DNA of 5,639 nucleotides from JAKJBL01 sp964461335 (GCA_964461335.1 CAYWTY010000081.1:1-5639); one strand, 5' to 3'. Shown: positions 1 to 5,576, numbered from the stretch's first letter. The notes: generated by a model from the sequence alone, not told the origin. Numbers and translations: made by a program.

Positions 1-7
1 AAAGTAA

Positions 8-39
8 CCCCGCAAAACAAGCTTTGCGGGGCATTTTTT
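8..39. terminator. Intrinsic terminator after dnaN, probably bidirectional
   Basis: A perfect 9-bp stem, CCCCGCAAA (8-16) with TTTGCGGGG (23-31), encloses a 6-nt loop. On the plus strand it is followed by T6 (34-39) and more T-rich sequence, which is the classic form. On the minus strand the tail is TTACTTT, weaker but still T-rich. It lies about 20 bp past the dnaN stop, so it can end dnaN transcription. The stronger plus-strand tail suggests it also stops a convergent gene lying to the left of the window. Confidence 0.85.
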
Positions 40-50
40 ATCTTTTTAAA

Positions 51-1151
51 TTATGCAAATATTCTAACAGGGAGCACAAGGTAGTAAAACGCATTGCCTT
101 GAACAGGGCTTACAACGCATGGGCTAATGTTCGTGTTAATGTCGAGAAATATTTCTTCGTCTGTTAAAGTTCGCATAACATCAGAAAAATAGCGCGCATT
201 AAACGCGATTTCAATAGGTTCGCCATTAAGGTGAATTTGCATTTCTTCGTCCAATTTGCCAAGTGCGCTGTTTGCAAAGAGTTTAAGCGTATCTTCTTCA
301 ATTGAAAACCGCACAAGGTTGTTTACGCCTTCACGCGCAAGAAGTATTGCGCGCTCTATGCTGCTTAAAAGCGCCTCTCTATTTACCCTTACACGCGTTT
401 TATGCTCGCTTGGGAGTATATTTCTATAACGAATAAACTCGCCTTCAAGCAGCCTGCTTATCATGCGCGTATGCCCCATATCTACAAGCATATGCGCCTT
501 AGAAAACGAGACCTTTACTGAATCGTCACTATCAAAGAGTGTACGCGCTATTTCAAGGAGCGCTTTTGAGGGCACAACAGCCTCATTATCAGGTAAGCTT
601 GCTCCTGTTGCAAAACGCCTTAGCGCAAGCCTAAAGCCGTCTAGCGCAACCATTGTAAGCATATTATCCTTAAGCTCAAAGAGCGCGCCTGCAAGAATTG
701 GCTTTGTTTCGTCAGATGCAGCTGCAAATATAGTTTGGCGAATCATCTCTTTAAGTTCGAGCTGTGGCATACTAAAGGATATGCTCTCGCTTAAAAGTTC
801 CATATCCGGGAAATCCTTAGGGTCCATACATTGGAGCTGGGTGCGTACCTTGCCTGCGCGTATATGCATTGTACGGCCTTCAAGGTGCATATCTGCAATT
901 TCACCAGGTAGCCTTCGGACAATATCTGCAAAAAGCCTGCCTGGAAGCACAACCTGACCTTCTTCATCAACATTTGCTGCAATAAGGCAGTCAATTTGCA
1001 ATGTCATATCAGAGCAGCGCAGAAACAGCCCGTCTTTTCTTGCGTTAAGGTAAATACCCTCAAGCACCGCTATTACGGGCTTTGACGAAAGAGATTTTAT
1101 AACTGTTAGGATTCCGGCGTTTAAGGTTTTAATATCAACTTCAAGCCGCAT
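51..1151 (-). CDS. dnaN: DNA polymerase III beta subunit (sliding clamp)
   Basis: DnaN forms a ring-shaped dimer that encircles DNA and tethers DNA polymerase III and other clamp-binding proteins through a hydrophobic cleft. The 366-residue product has the usual family length and the three repeated clamp domains (about 1-122, 125-247 and 250-366). Visible family motifs are LFLRCSD (42-48), VLPGRLFADIVRRLPG (68-83), the domain II stretch ALDGFRLALRR (169-179), ISRLLEGEFIRYRNILP (231-247) and the C-terminal LVLPVRI (358-364), which lines the cleft. The ATG at 1151 is preceded by AAAGGAG (1158-1164) with a 6-nt spacer, which fixes the start. It follows dnaA on the same strand after a 284-bp spacer containing the origin, and a terminator closes it off. 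No recF follows before that terminator, unlike many Bacillota. The gene looks intact and ordinary. Confidence 0.97.
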   Translation of the reverse strand: MRLEVDIKTLNAGILTVIKSLSSKPVIAVLEGIYLNARKDGLFLRCSDMTLQIDCLIAANVDEEGQVVLPGRLFADIVRRLPGEIADMHLEGRTMHIRAGKVRTQLQCMDPKDFPDMELLSESISFSMPQLELKEMIRQTIFAAASDETKPILAGALFELKDNMLTMVALDGFRLALRRFATGASLPDNEAVVPSKALLEIARTLFDSDDSVKVSFSKAHMLVDMGHTRMISRLLEGEFIRYRNILPSEHKTRVRVNREALLSSIERAILLAREGVNNLVRFSIEEDTLKLFANSALGKLDEEMQIHLNGEPIEIAFNARYFSDVMRTLTDEEIFLDINTNISPCVVSPVQGNAFYYLVLPVRIFA

Positions 1152-1223
1152 GTTTTGCTCCTTTCATTTGCGCTTAGGCTTTTGCTCTTATGAACAGCGC
1201 TTGACGCGTGAACGACTAATAAT

Positions 1224-1232
1224 AGTATAGCA
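1224..1232 (-). promoter_or_regulatory. Candidate extended -10 promoter for dnaN
   Basis: Read on the minus strand, the sequence is TGCTATACT, an extended -10 (TGn + TATACT, 5 of 6 to TATAAT). I see no good -35 at the usual distance, as expected for an extended -10 site. It would give a leader of about 65 nt before the dnaN ATG. It lies immediately beside the TAG-repeat unwinding element, so transcription and origin opening could interfere with each other. The call rests on motif matching by eye. Confidence 0.35.
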
Positions 1233-1235
1233 GTG

Positions 1236-1275
1236 TAGAAGTAGTAGTAGTAGGGCTTGTGCAAAATGTAGAAAA
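1236..1275 (+). promoter_or_regulatory. Basal origin unwinding element: DnaA-trios, GC spacer and two DnaA boxes
   Basis: The plus strand reads TAG AAG TAG TAG TAG TAG (1236-1253), then GGCT (1254-1257), then TGTGCAAAA (1258-1266) and directly abutting TGTAGAAAA (1267-1275). The described basal unwinding system has this order: DnaA box(es), a short G/C-rich spacer, then repeats of 3'-GAT-5' (5'-TAG-3') that DnaA contacts on single-stranded DNA. Order, strand and spacing all fit. DnaA would therefore extend from the boxes toward lower coordinates and open the A/T-rich stretch (1211-1233) next to dnaN. Confidence 0.8.
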
Positions 1276-1350
1276 CACATTTTTATATAGGCAGAGCCTT
1301 TAGTTTTAATGTGCAAAGGGCTGTTTAAAACATATGCATAAGTAGGGCGT

Positions 1351-1386
1351 TCATACACAGTTTACACAGTGTGCACATTATCAAGA
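1351..1386 (+). repeat. Tandem 9-mers resembling degenerate DnaA boxes
   Basis: Four contiguous 9-mers can be read head to tail: TCATACACA (1351-1359), GTTTACACA (1360-1368), GTGTGCACA (1369-1377) and TTATCAAGA (1378-1386). The first two differ from TTWTNCACA at one position and the last two at two positions. The first three keep the CACA or ACA end at a strict 9-bp period. They may be low-affinity DnaA sites that support cooperative binding. The period could also be chance in a short A/C-rich stretch. Confidence 0.4.
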
Positions 1387-1401
1387 AAATATGAACATTT
1401 G

Positions 1402-1422
1402 TTTTGCACAAATTGTGCGTAA
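1402..1422. promoter_or_regulatory. Inverted pair of DnaA boxes next to the dnaA stop
   Basis: TTTTGCACA (1402-1410, plus) matches the relaxed DnaA box exactly. TGTGCGTAA (1414-1422) is an opposed box with one mismatch. They face each other across 3 bp, 14 bp from the dnaA stop codon. This is a probable DnaA binding site within the origin spacer. Confidence 0.5.
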
Positions 1423-1435
1423 ATAAAGCATGCGC

Positions 1436-2938
1436 TTAGGATGTTAAAAGGCGCTTTTTTAAATCCTCAACTGTTGCATTAAGCGCAGGGTCAGCTTTAA
1501 GCTGAGTAGTTATTTTTTCGTGTGCATGCATTACAGTAGTATGGTTTCGCCCACCGAAAGCATCACCGATTTTTGGCAGGCTCCAGTCAGTCATATTGCG
1601 TGAAAGGTACATTGCAACCTGCCTAGGGAAGGCAACTTCCTGGTCGCGGCGCTTTGCAATAAAAGCCTCTATGTTAAGGCCATAATACTCAGCAACAGTT
1701 TCTTGAATTATTAAAGGCGTAAGCACGCGCGGCACATTATTAGGGAGCATATCTTTAAGTGCGCATGCAGCTACATTATCGTTAAGCTCAAGCCTGTTAA
1801 ACTGCGCATAAGCTACAACGCGCGTTAAAAGCCCTTCTAACTCGCGGATGTTTGATTGTACGCGCTCTGCGATATATTCAAGTACAGATGCAGGCACGCG
1901 CATATTTTCTTGTTCTGAGCGGTTTTTGAGGATTGCTATGCGCGTTTCAAGATCCGGCGGCTGAATATCTGCAATAAGCCCCCATTCAAAGCGTGAGCGC
2001 AGGCGTTCTTCAAGCTGTGCTATTTCACGCGGAGGTTTATCAGAGCTTATTACGATTTGCTTATTTGCTGCATGGAGGGTGTTGAATGTATGGAAAAATT
2101 CTTCCNNNNNNNNNNTTTGAAATTGTTTGAGACAGTCTGCCAGCGTACTCTTGATATCGTCGGTATAAACAGTTCGGTCAGTGATGCGCATGGCTTTGGT
2201 TTGCAGATCACCAATAACTTTTGTTATGCATAAGTCGGCATAAGTCACCTTGTTGATGAAATAAATGTCGTCGTTGCTCCAGAAAAATTCTTCCTGCACA
2301 CCCTCTTTTTTTGCAATAAACTGAATATCGTCAACCATTAGCACATCAACATTTCTGTAACGGTTGCGAAACTCCTTGTTGCGGTTTGAGGATATTGATT
2401 GAATCATTTCGTTTGTAAATGTTTCGCTTGTAACATACATAACAGATGCGCGCGGGCTGCTGCTTCTAACGAAGTGGCCGATTGCGTGCATAAGGTGGGT
2501 TTTGCCAAGCCCTACCCCGCCATATAAAAACAGGGGGTTATATGCTTTTGCAGGGCTTTTTGAAACAGCAAGCGCAGCTGCGTGCGCAAAGTAGTTTGAG
2601 CTGCCTATAACAAAAGTTGAAAATGTGTATTTTGAAAACAGGTTCGTGCTAAGCGCTTCAAGCGCAGGGTCAATGATGTAGTCGTTTCTATCTTCAGGCA
2701 AAACAACAAGCACTTTATCAACGCAGTCATTAGTGCAAGCTGCGCTTTCTCTAAGCGTGTTTATATAGTATTTGTTTACTGTTGATTGTGTCATTGTGTT
2801 TGGTGCTTCAAGCACAAGCGTATTGTCAACAACAGCAAGTGGCGAAAGGACTTCAATGAAAGTTCCGTAGCTTACGGAATTCATTTGCGCCTTAATATTA
2901 TCGCGCGTGCGCTGCCACACTGCCCGCAGTTGATTCAT
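1436..2938 (-). CDS. dnaA: Chromosomal replication initiator DnaA, interrupted by a 63-codon insertion/assembly gap
   Basis: DnaA is the AAA+ ATPase that binds DnaA boxes and melts oriC. Domain I (about 1-80) and a short linker precede the ATPase, which carries Walker A GGVGLGKT (140-147) and Walker B VLMVDDIQF (199-207). Sensor I QIVISSD (294-300), the arginine finger in RLRSRFEWG (R316) and sensor II NIRELEGLL (R365) follow. Domain IV has the DNA-binding KRRDQEVAFPRQ (429-440) and signature GGRNHTTVMHAH (462-473). ATG 2938 follows AGGGGGAG (2943-2950). The frame as given is 500 residues, but QEEFF (215-219) is followed by 59 unrelated or unknown residues before EEFF repeats (279-282). Removing 63 codons gives QEEFFHTFNTLHAANKQ, the normal family sequence, and a usual-length 437-residue protein. 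The gene is probably intact in the real genome, because dnaA is essential. Confidence 0.93.
   Translation of the reverse strand: MNQLRAVWQRTRDNIKAQMNSVSYGTFIEVLSPLAVVDNTLVLEAPNTMTQSTVNKYYINTLRESAACTNDCVDKVLVVLPEDRNDYIIDPALEALSTNLFSKYTFSTFVIGSSNYFAHAAALAVSKSPAKAYNPLFLYGGVGLGKTHLMHAIGHFVRSSSPRASVMYVTSETFTNEMIQSISSNRNKEFRNRYRNVDVLMVDDIQFIAKKEGVQEEFFWSNDDIYFINKVTYADLCITKVIGDLQTKAMRITDRTVYTDDIKSTLADCLKQFQXXXXEEFFHTFNTLHAANKQIVISSDKPPREIAQLEERLRSRFEWGLIADIQPPDLETRIAILKNRSEQENMRVPASVLEYIAERVQSNIRELEGLLTRVVAYAQFNRLELNDNVAACALKDMLPNNVPRVLTPLIIQETVAEYYGLNIEAFIAKRRDQEVAFPRQVAMYLSRNMTDWSLPKIGDAFGGRNHTTVMHAHEKITTQLKADPALNATVEDLKKRLLTS
2093..2105 (+). repeat. 13-bp direct repeat, copy 1 (at the gap edge)
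   Basis: GAAAAATTCTTCC ends exactly at the first N. It is identical to 2282-2294. On the minus strand it encodes the EEFF that a normal DnaA contains only once. It is either the overlap of two contigs that was not collapsed, or a target-site duplication. Confidence 0.9.
2106..2115. other. Scaffold gap of 10 Ns
   Basis: Ten unknown bases lie inside dnaA. A round number of Ns is the usual placeholder for a gap of unknown length, so the distance across it should not be trusted. Confidence 0.95.
2282..2294 (+). repeat. 13-bp direct repeat, copy 2
   Basis: GAAAAATTCTTCC is identical to 2093-2105 and marks the right border of the extra segment. The conserved DnaA coding sequence (GVQEEFF on the minus strand) continues from here without a break. 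Confidence 0.9.
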
Positions 2939-2967
2939 TATGCTCCCCCTGTTACACCCACCCGTAA

Positions 2968-2995
2968 TGTATATAATTAAACCTTTTACAGTTAA
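2968..2995 (-). promoter_or_regulatory. Weak candidate proximal dnaA promoter
   Basis: On the minus strand TTAACT (2990-2995) and TATACA (2968-2973) are separated by 16 bp, each matching 4 of 6 consensus positions. It would start transcription close to the dnaA ribosome-binding site and downstream of the hairpin at 3001-3013. This is weaker than the upstream candidate at 3049-3077. Confidence 0.25.
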
Positions 2996-3013
2996 AAAAA
3001 CCGCAGCATGCGG
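2994..3013 (-). terminator. Terminator-like hairpin in the dnaA leader
   Basis: On the minus strand CCGCA-TGC-TGCGG (5-bp stem, 3-nt loop; 3001-3013) is followed at once by seven T residues (2994-3000). It sits about 56 bp before the dnaA start and downstream of the good minus-strand promoter at 3049-3077. It could therefore end transcripts before dnaA, as an attenuator, or end a short RNA of about 50 nt. The stem is short, so efficiency is uncertain. A second small stem, CAGG/CCTG (3018-3032), lies just before it. Confidence 0.5.
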
Positions 3014-3048
3014 AAAACAGGTGTGTTCCCTGAAATATACTTCTCATA

Positions 3049-3077
3049 ATAATAGCAAAACAAAGCGCAAATAACAA
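3049..3077 (-). promoter_or_regulatory. Putative dnaA promoter (extended -10)
   Basis: Read on the minus strand: -35 TTGTTA (3072-3077, 4 of 6), a 17-bp spacer, and -10 TATTAT (3049-3054, 5 of 6) preceded by TGC (extended -10, 3055-3057). It is the best vegetative-type promoter I find in the window. Transcription would begin near 3042, giving a dnaA leader of about 104 nt that includes the hairpin with T7. Confidence 0.55.
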
Positions 3078-3172
3078 GCGGAATACGGGATTGCGCATAA
3101 AGCGCACTAAAATTAATTCACTATATATTATCTATTCATGCTAAGCGTCTATCATTAAGTAAATGCGCGCTT

Positions 3173-3178
3173 TATACT
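3173..3178 (+). promoter_or_regulatory. Weak candidate iorA -10 element
   Basis: TATACT matches 5 of 6 positions of TATAAT and lies about 80 bp before the iorA start. No acceptable -35 is found 16-19 bp upstream and there is no TG extension. If used, the promoter would probably need an activator. The 3' arm of the 9-bp inverted repeat (3167-3175) overlaps it. Confidence 0.22.
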
Positions 3179-3242
3179 AATAATGTGCAAGTATGTAAGA
3201 GCTATCCTGCACAGCTTAAAAAGCAATAAACAGAATAAATAT

Positions 3243-3261
3243 AAGGAGGGTTAAGCGTTTG
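3243..3261 (+). promoter_or_regulatory. iorA ribosome-binding site and TTG start
   Basis: AAGGAGGG (3243-3250) is a near-perfect Shine-Dalgarno sequence, and GGAGG ends 9 nt before TTG at 3259-3261. The first in-frame ATG (3271) would be too far away and would drop the conserved N-terminal residues MKQL. TTG is therefore the supported start. Confidence 0.85.
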
Positions 3262-4998
3262 AAGCAGTTAATGCTTGGAAATGAGGCAATAGCGCGCGGC
3301 GCATATGAAGCGGGCGTGCGCGTCTCCTCAGCGTACCCGGGTACACCGAGTACAGAAATTAACGAAAACATGTCACAATACGAAGAAGTATATTCAGAAT
3401 GGGCGCCCAATGAAAAGGTGGCTGTTGAGGTTGCGCTTGGCGCTAGCGTAGCAGGTGCGCGCTCAATGAGCGCAATGAAGCATGTTGGGCTAAACGTTGC
3501 AGCAGACCCATATTTTACAGCCTCATATACAGGCGTAAACGCTGGGTTCGTGCTTGTTGTTGCAGATGACCCGGGCATGCACTCCTCACAAAACGAGCAG
3601 GATACGCGTATGCTTGCAGCAGCAGCGCATACACCTGTGCTTGACCCGTCCAACTCACAAGAATGCAAAGACTATATGAAGCTTGCATTTGAGCTTAGCG
3701 AAGAATACGATACGCCTGTTGTTGTGCGCGTTACAACACGCATAGCGCATGCGCGCACAATCGTAGAGCTTGGCGAGCGCATTGACGTACCGCTTCGCGA
3801 GTACAAAAAAGAGCGTAAATTTGTCGCAATGCCTGCAACAGCAATTATGCGCCACCGCTATGTTGAAGAGCGTGAAAAGCGCCTTAGCGAAGCAGCCAAC
3901 ACAATGGATATTAACCGCATTGAGTGGGCTGATAAGGAAATTGGCGTTGTAACATCTGGCGCAGCATACAACTATGTTAAAGACGCGCTTCCGAATGCAT
4001 CAGTGCTTAAGCTTGGCCTTGCATACCCTTTGCCTGAGAAGCTTATTCGTGAGTTTGCAAAAGAAGTAAAGACGCTCTATGTTATTGAAGATATGGAGCC
4101 GTTCTACGAAAATGCAATTAAGGCAATGGGCATTACCTGCTCAGGTAAGGATAAAACCGGGGTTCAGGGCGAGCTCTTTAGCAGAAAAATTGCAGCAAAA
4201 TTTGCAGGTGCGCCTGAACCCGGCCCAATGCAAACACCGGATATTCCAATTAGGCCTCCGGTCCTTTGCCCGGGCTGCCCGCATAGAGGGCTTTTCTATG
4301 TGCTTGCAAAGCGCAAGCTTAAGGTTTGCTCAGATATAGGCTGTTATACGCTTGGTGCGCTGCCCCCGCTTAATGCAGTTGATACATGCGTGTGCATGGG
4401 CGCTTCAGTGAGCATGGCACACGGTATGGAAAAGGCGCTTGGAAAAGAAAGCGCAAAGAAAACCGTTGCAGTAATAGGCGACAGCACATTTACGCACAGC
4501 GGTATAACCGGGCTTTTGAACATGGTCTATAACAGCTCCATAGGTACCCTGATTATTGCAGATAACGATATTACAGGCATGACCGGCCACCAGAACAACC
4601 CGACAAACGGGCGTGATATACACGGCAACCCTGCACCAAAGCTCGATTTAGAGGCATTCTGCAAGGCAATGGGCATAAAGAATGTTGTAGTTGTTGACCC
4701 GTTTGACTTAAAAGAGCTTGAGGCCGTAGTAAAAGAAGAAACAAGCCGCGACGAGCTTTCTGTAATTATTTCACGCAGACCCTGCGCGCTCATTGTTAAG
4801 CAGCCGGGTATCCCGTACTTTAGTGACCCGGAACTTTGCCGCGACTGCGGGATGTGCCTTAAAATAGGCTGCCCTGCAATTAAGAAAATCGAAGGCGGAG
4901 TGTGGGTTGACGAGACTCTGTGCGTAGGCTGCGGCTTATGTGCAAAAGTTTGCCCGTTTGGCGCGCTTGGCCCCGTCAAGAAAGGAGAGGCAATATGA
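3259..4998 (+). CDS. iorA: Indolepyruvate:ferredoxin oxidoreductase, alpha subunit
   Basis: With IorB this thiamine-diphosphate enzyme converts indolepyruvate and other aryl-pyruvates plus CoA to aryl-acetyl-CoA and CO2, reducing ferredoxin. It acts in the cytoplasm in anaerobic aromatic amino acid breakdown. The 579-residue product has the usual order: N-terminal oxidoreductase domain (about 1-165, with YPGTPSTEI at 26-34 and DDPGMHSSQNEQDTR at 103-117), a middle transketolase-C-like domain (about 225-290), and a cofactor domain (about 335-510). The last has CPGCPHRG (337-344), SDIGCYTLG (358-366), and GDSTFTHSG (407-415) with N436 as likely Mg/ThDP ligands. The C-terminal ferredoxin domain has two [4Fe-4S] sets: C527, C530, C533, C538 and C555, C558, C561, C565. 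No key residue is missing. It overlaps iorB by 4 bp (ATGA), so the two are translationally coupled. Substrate specificity is inferred from the family. Confidence 0.95.
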   Translation: MKQLMLGNEAIARGAYEAGVRVSSAYPGTPSTEINENMSQYEEVYSEWAPNEKVAVEVALGASVAGARSMSAMKHVGLNVAADPYFTASYTGVNAGFVLVVADDPGMHSSQNEQDTRMLAAAAHTPVLDPSNSQECKDYMKLAFELSEEYDTPVVVRVTTRIAHARTIVELGERIDVPLREYKKERKFVAMPATAIMRHRYVEEREKRLSEAANTMDINRIEWADKEIGVVTSGAAYNYVKDALPNASVLKLGLAYPLPEKLIREFAKEVKTLYVIEDMEPFYENAIKAMGITCSGKDKTGVQGELFSRKIAAKFAGAPEPGPMQTPDIPIRPPVLCPGCPHRGLFYVLAKRKLKVCSDIGCYTLGALPPLNAVDTCVCMGASVSMAHGMEKALGKESAKKTVAVIGDSTFTHSGITGLLNMVYNSSIGTLIIADNDITGMTGHQNNPTNGRDIHGNPAPKLDLEAFCKAMGIKNVVVVDPFDLKELEAVVKEETSRDELSVIISRRPCALIVKQPGIPYFSDPELCRDCGMCLKIGCPAIKKIEGGVWVDETLCVGCGLCAKVCPFGALGPVKKGEAI

Positions 4999-5576
4999 TA
5001 GGCATAGTTATTGCTGGCGTAGGCGGGCAGGGCACGCTCCTTGCAAGCAAAATTCTTGGCACTTTGGCAATTAACCATGGTTATGATGTGCGCGTTAGCG
5101 AAGTCCACGGCATGAGCCAGCGCGGCGGCAGCGTAATCACATATGTGCGCATGAGCAGCGACAGCCCTGTTTACTCAACCCTTGTTGAGCAGGAGCAGGC
5201 AGATGCAGTGCTTGCATTTGAAAAGCTCGAGGCGCTTCGCGCTCTGCCCTACCTTAAGCCCGAAACAGGCACTATGATTGTAAACACGCAAGAAATCCTC
5301 CCTATGCCCGTAATTACAGGCAGCGCGAAATACCCTGAGGATGCGCTTGAAACAGTTAAGGCAAAGGCAGCTAAGGTTGTTGAGCTTGATGCTGTTACGC
5401 TTGCAAAAGAAAGCGGCACTACACGCGCTGCAAACGTTGTTTTGCTTGGCGTGCTTGCACATTCGCTTCCGTTTTCGCATGAGGACTGGATGAAGGCAAT
5501 AGAAGAAAACGTAAAGCCGAAGTTTATTGAAGTTAATAAAATCGCATTTGAAAAGGGTTACGCATTTAAGGCGTAG
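4995..5576 (+). CDS. iorB: Indolepyruvate:ferredoxin oxidoreductase, beta subunit
   Basis: This is the gamma-type 2-oxoacid:ferredoxin oxidoreductase subunit that pairs with IorA in the heterotetramer. The 193-residue product has the normal IorB length. It opens with the glycine-rich loop GIVIAGVGGQGT (3-14) and carries the family motif EVHGMSQRGGSV (36-47). The rest looks like a complete alpha/beta domain, ending in a helix-rich tail. The ATG at 4995 shares ATGA with the iorA stop and has AAAGGAG (4981-4987) upstream inside iorA. The frame is open upstream to 4920, but that extension lies within iorA and would precede the conserved N-terminus, so I reject it. It is co-transcribed with iorA. 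No Fe-S motif is expected or seen in this subunit. Confidence 0.95.
   Translation: MIGIVIAGVGGQGTLLASKILGTLAINHGYDVRVSEVHGMSQRGGSVITYVRMSSDSPVYSTLVEQEQADAVLAFEKLEALRALPYLKPETGTMIVNTQEILPMPVITGSAKYPEDALETVKAKAAKVVELDAVTLAKESGTTRAANVVLLGVLAHSLPFSHEDWMKAIEENVKPKFIEVNKIAFEKGYAFKA

Larger units (their letters stand above)
1152..1435. other. oriC: dnaA-dnaN intergenic region, putative oriC
   Basis: This 284-bp spacer between dnaA and dnaN has no coding potential I can support. It is rich in sequences close to the DnaA box TTWTNCACA. Exact matches to this relaxed form are 1258-1266 (minus) and 1402-1410 (plus). One-mismatch matches are 1267-1275, 1310-1318, 1333-1341 and 1414-1422 (minus), and 1351-1359 and 1360-1368 (plus). 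It also has an A/T-rich patch around 1216-1230 and a TAG-trinucleotide row ending at 1253. In B. subtilis and many relatives the unwinding part of the origin lies in this same spacer. No perfect TTATCCACA box is present. Function is inferred from position and motifs. Confidence 0.8.
2106..2294. other. 189-bp extra segment in dnaA: gap, 166 bp of foreign-looking DNA and one repeat copy
   Basis: Joining 2105 directly to 2295 restores an ordinary DnaA, so 189 bp (63 codons) is extra. After the Ns, 2116-2281 is 166 bp that I do not recognise. On the minus strand it is open in the dnaA frame and would encode about 55 residues, including NDDIYFINKVTYADLC and MRITDRTVYTDD. Read on the plus strand from 2117, it is open for 38 codons, to a TAA at 2231. 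By eye its codons differ from the neighbours: Leu is CTG, CTC and TTA with no CTT, and ATC, GAC, ACC and GCC are frequent, whereas the surrounding genes favour CTT, ACA and GCA. It is either a chimeric contig end or one end of an inserted element. Confidence 0.8.
2939..3258. other. Divergent dnaA/iorA intergenic region
   Basis: These 320 bp hold no gene I can support. They contain the dnaA promoter candidates and leader hairpin, a one-mismatch DnaA box on the minus strand (3092-3100), and the iorA upstream region. I do not see rpmH, a tRNA, a T-box or a recognisable riboswitch. A 9-bp inverted repeat, ATAAAGCGC (3097-3105) with GCGCTTTAT (3167-3175), flanks the A/T-rich centre. A TATACT at 3173-3178 could be the iorA -10, but no convincing -35 precedes it. 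Confidence 0.6.

Noticed and set aside
463..957. Open frame on the plus strand inside dnaN
   Set aside because: It is the antisense shadow of a clearly conserved gene, with no ribosome-binding site and low-complexity Ser/Ala-rich translation.
1236..1253. TAG repeat as a plain microsatellite
   Set aside because: Its strand, G/C spacer and directly following DnaA boxes fit the known DnaA-trio layout better than a random simple repeat.
2228..2246. Two copies of GCATAAGTC with a 10-bp period in the inserted segment
   Set aside because: There are only two short copies inside DNA of uncertain origin, with no further units, so this is probably coincidental.
2106..2294. A novel DnaA domain or an intein between Walker B and sensor I
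   Set aside because: The exact 13-bp duplication, the N-run at its edge and the perfect family sequence after removal point to an assembly join or insertion. The stretch has no visible intein splice motifs (no N-terminal Cys/Ser block, no C-terminal HN) and is far too short.
4920..4994. Longer iorB start upstream of 4995
   Set aside because: The added 25 residues lie within the iorA ferredoxin domain in another frame and precede the conserved GIVIAGVGGQG start. The ATG at 4995 has its own Shine-Dalgarno sequence.
4527..5108. Open frame on the minus strand across the iorA/iorB junction
   Set aside because: It lies antisense to two well-supported conserved genes and shows no recognisable domain.
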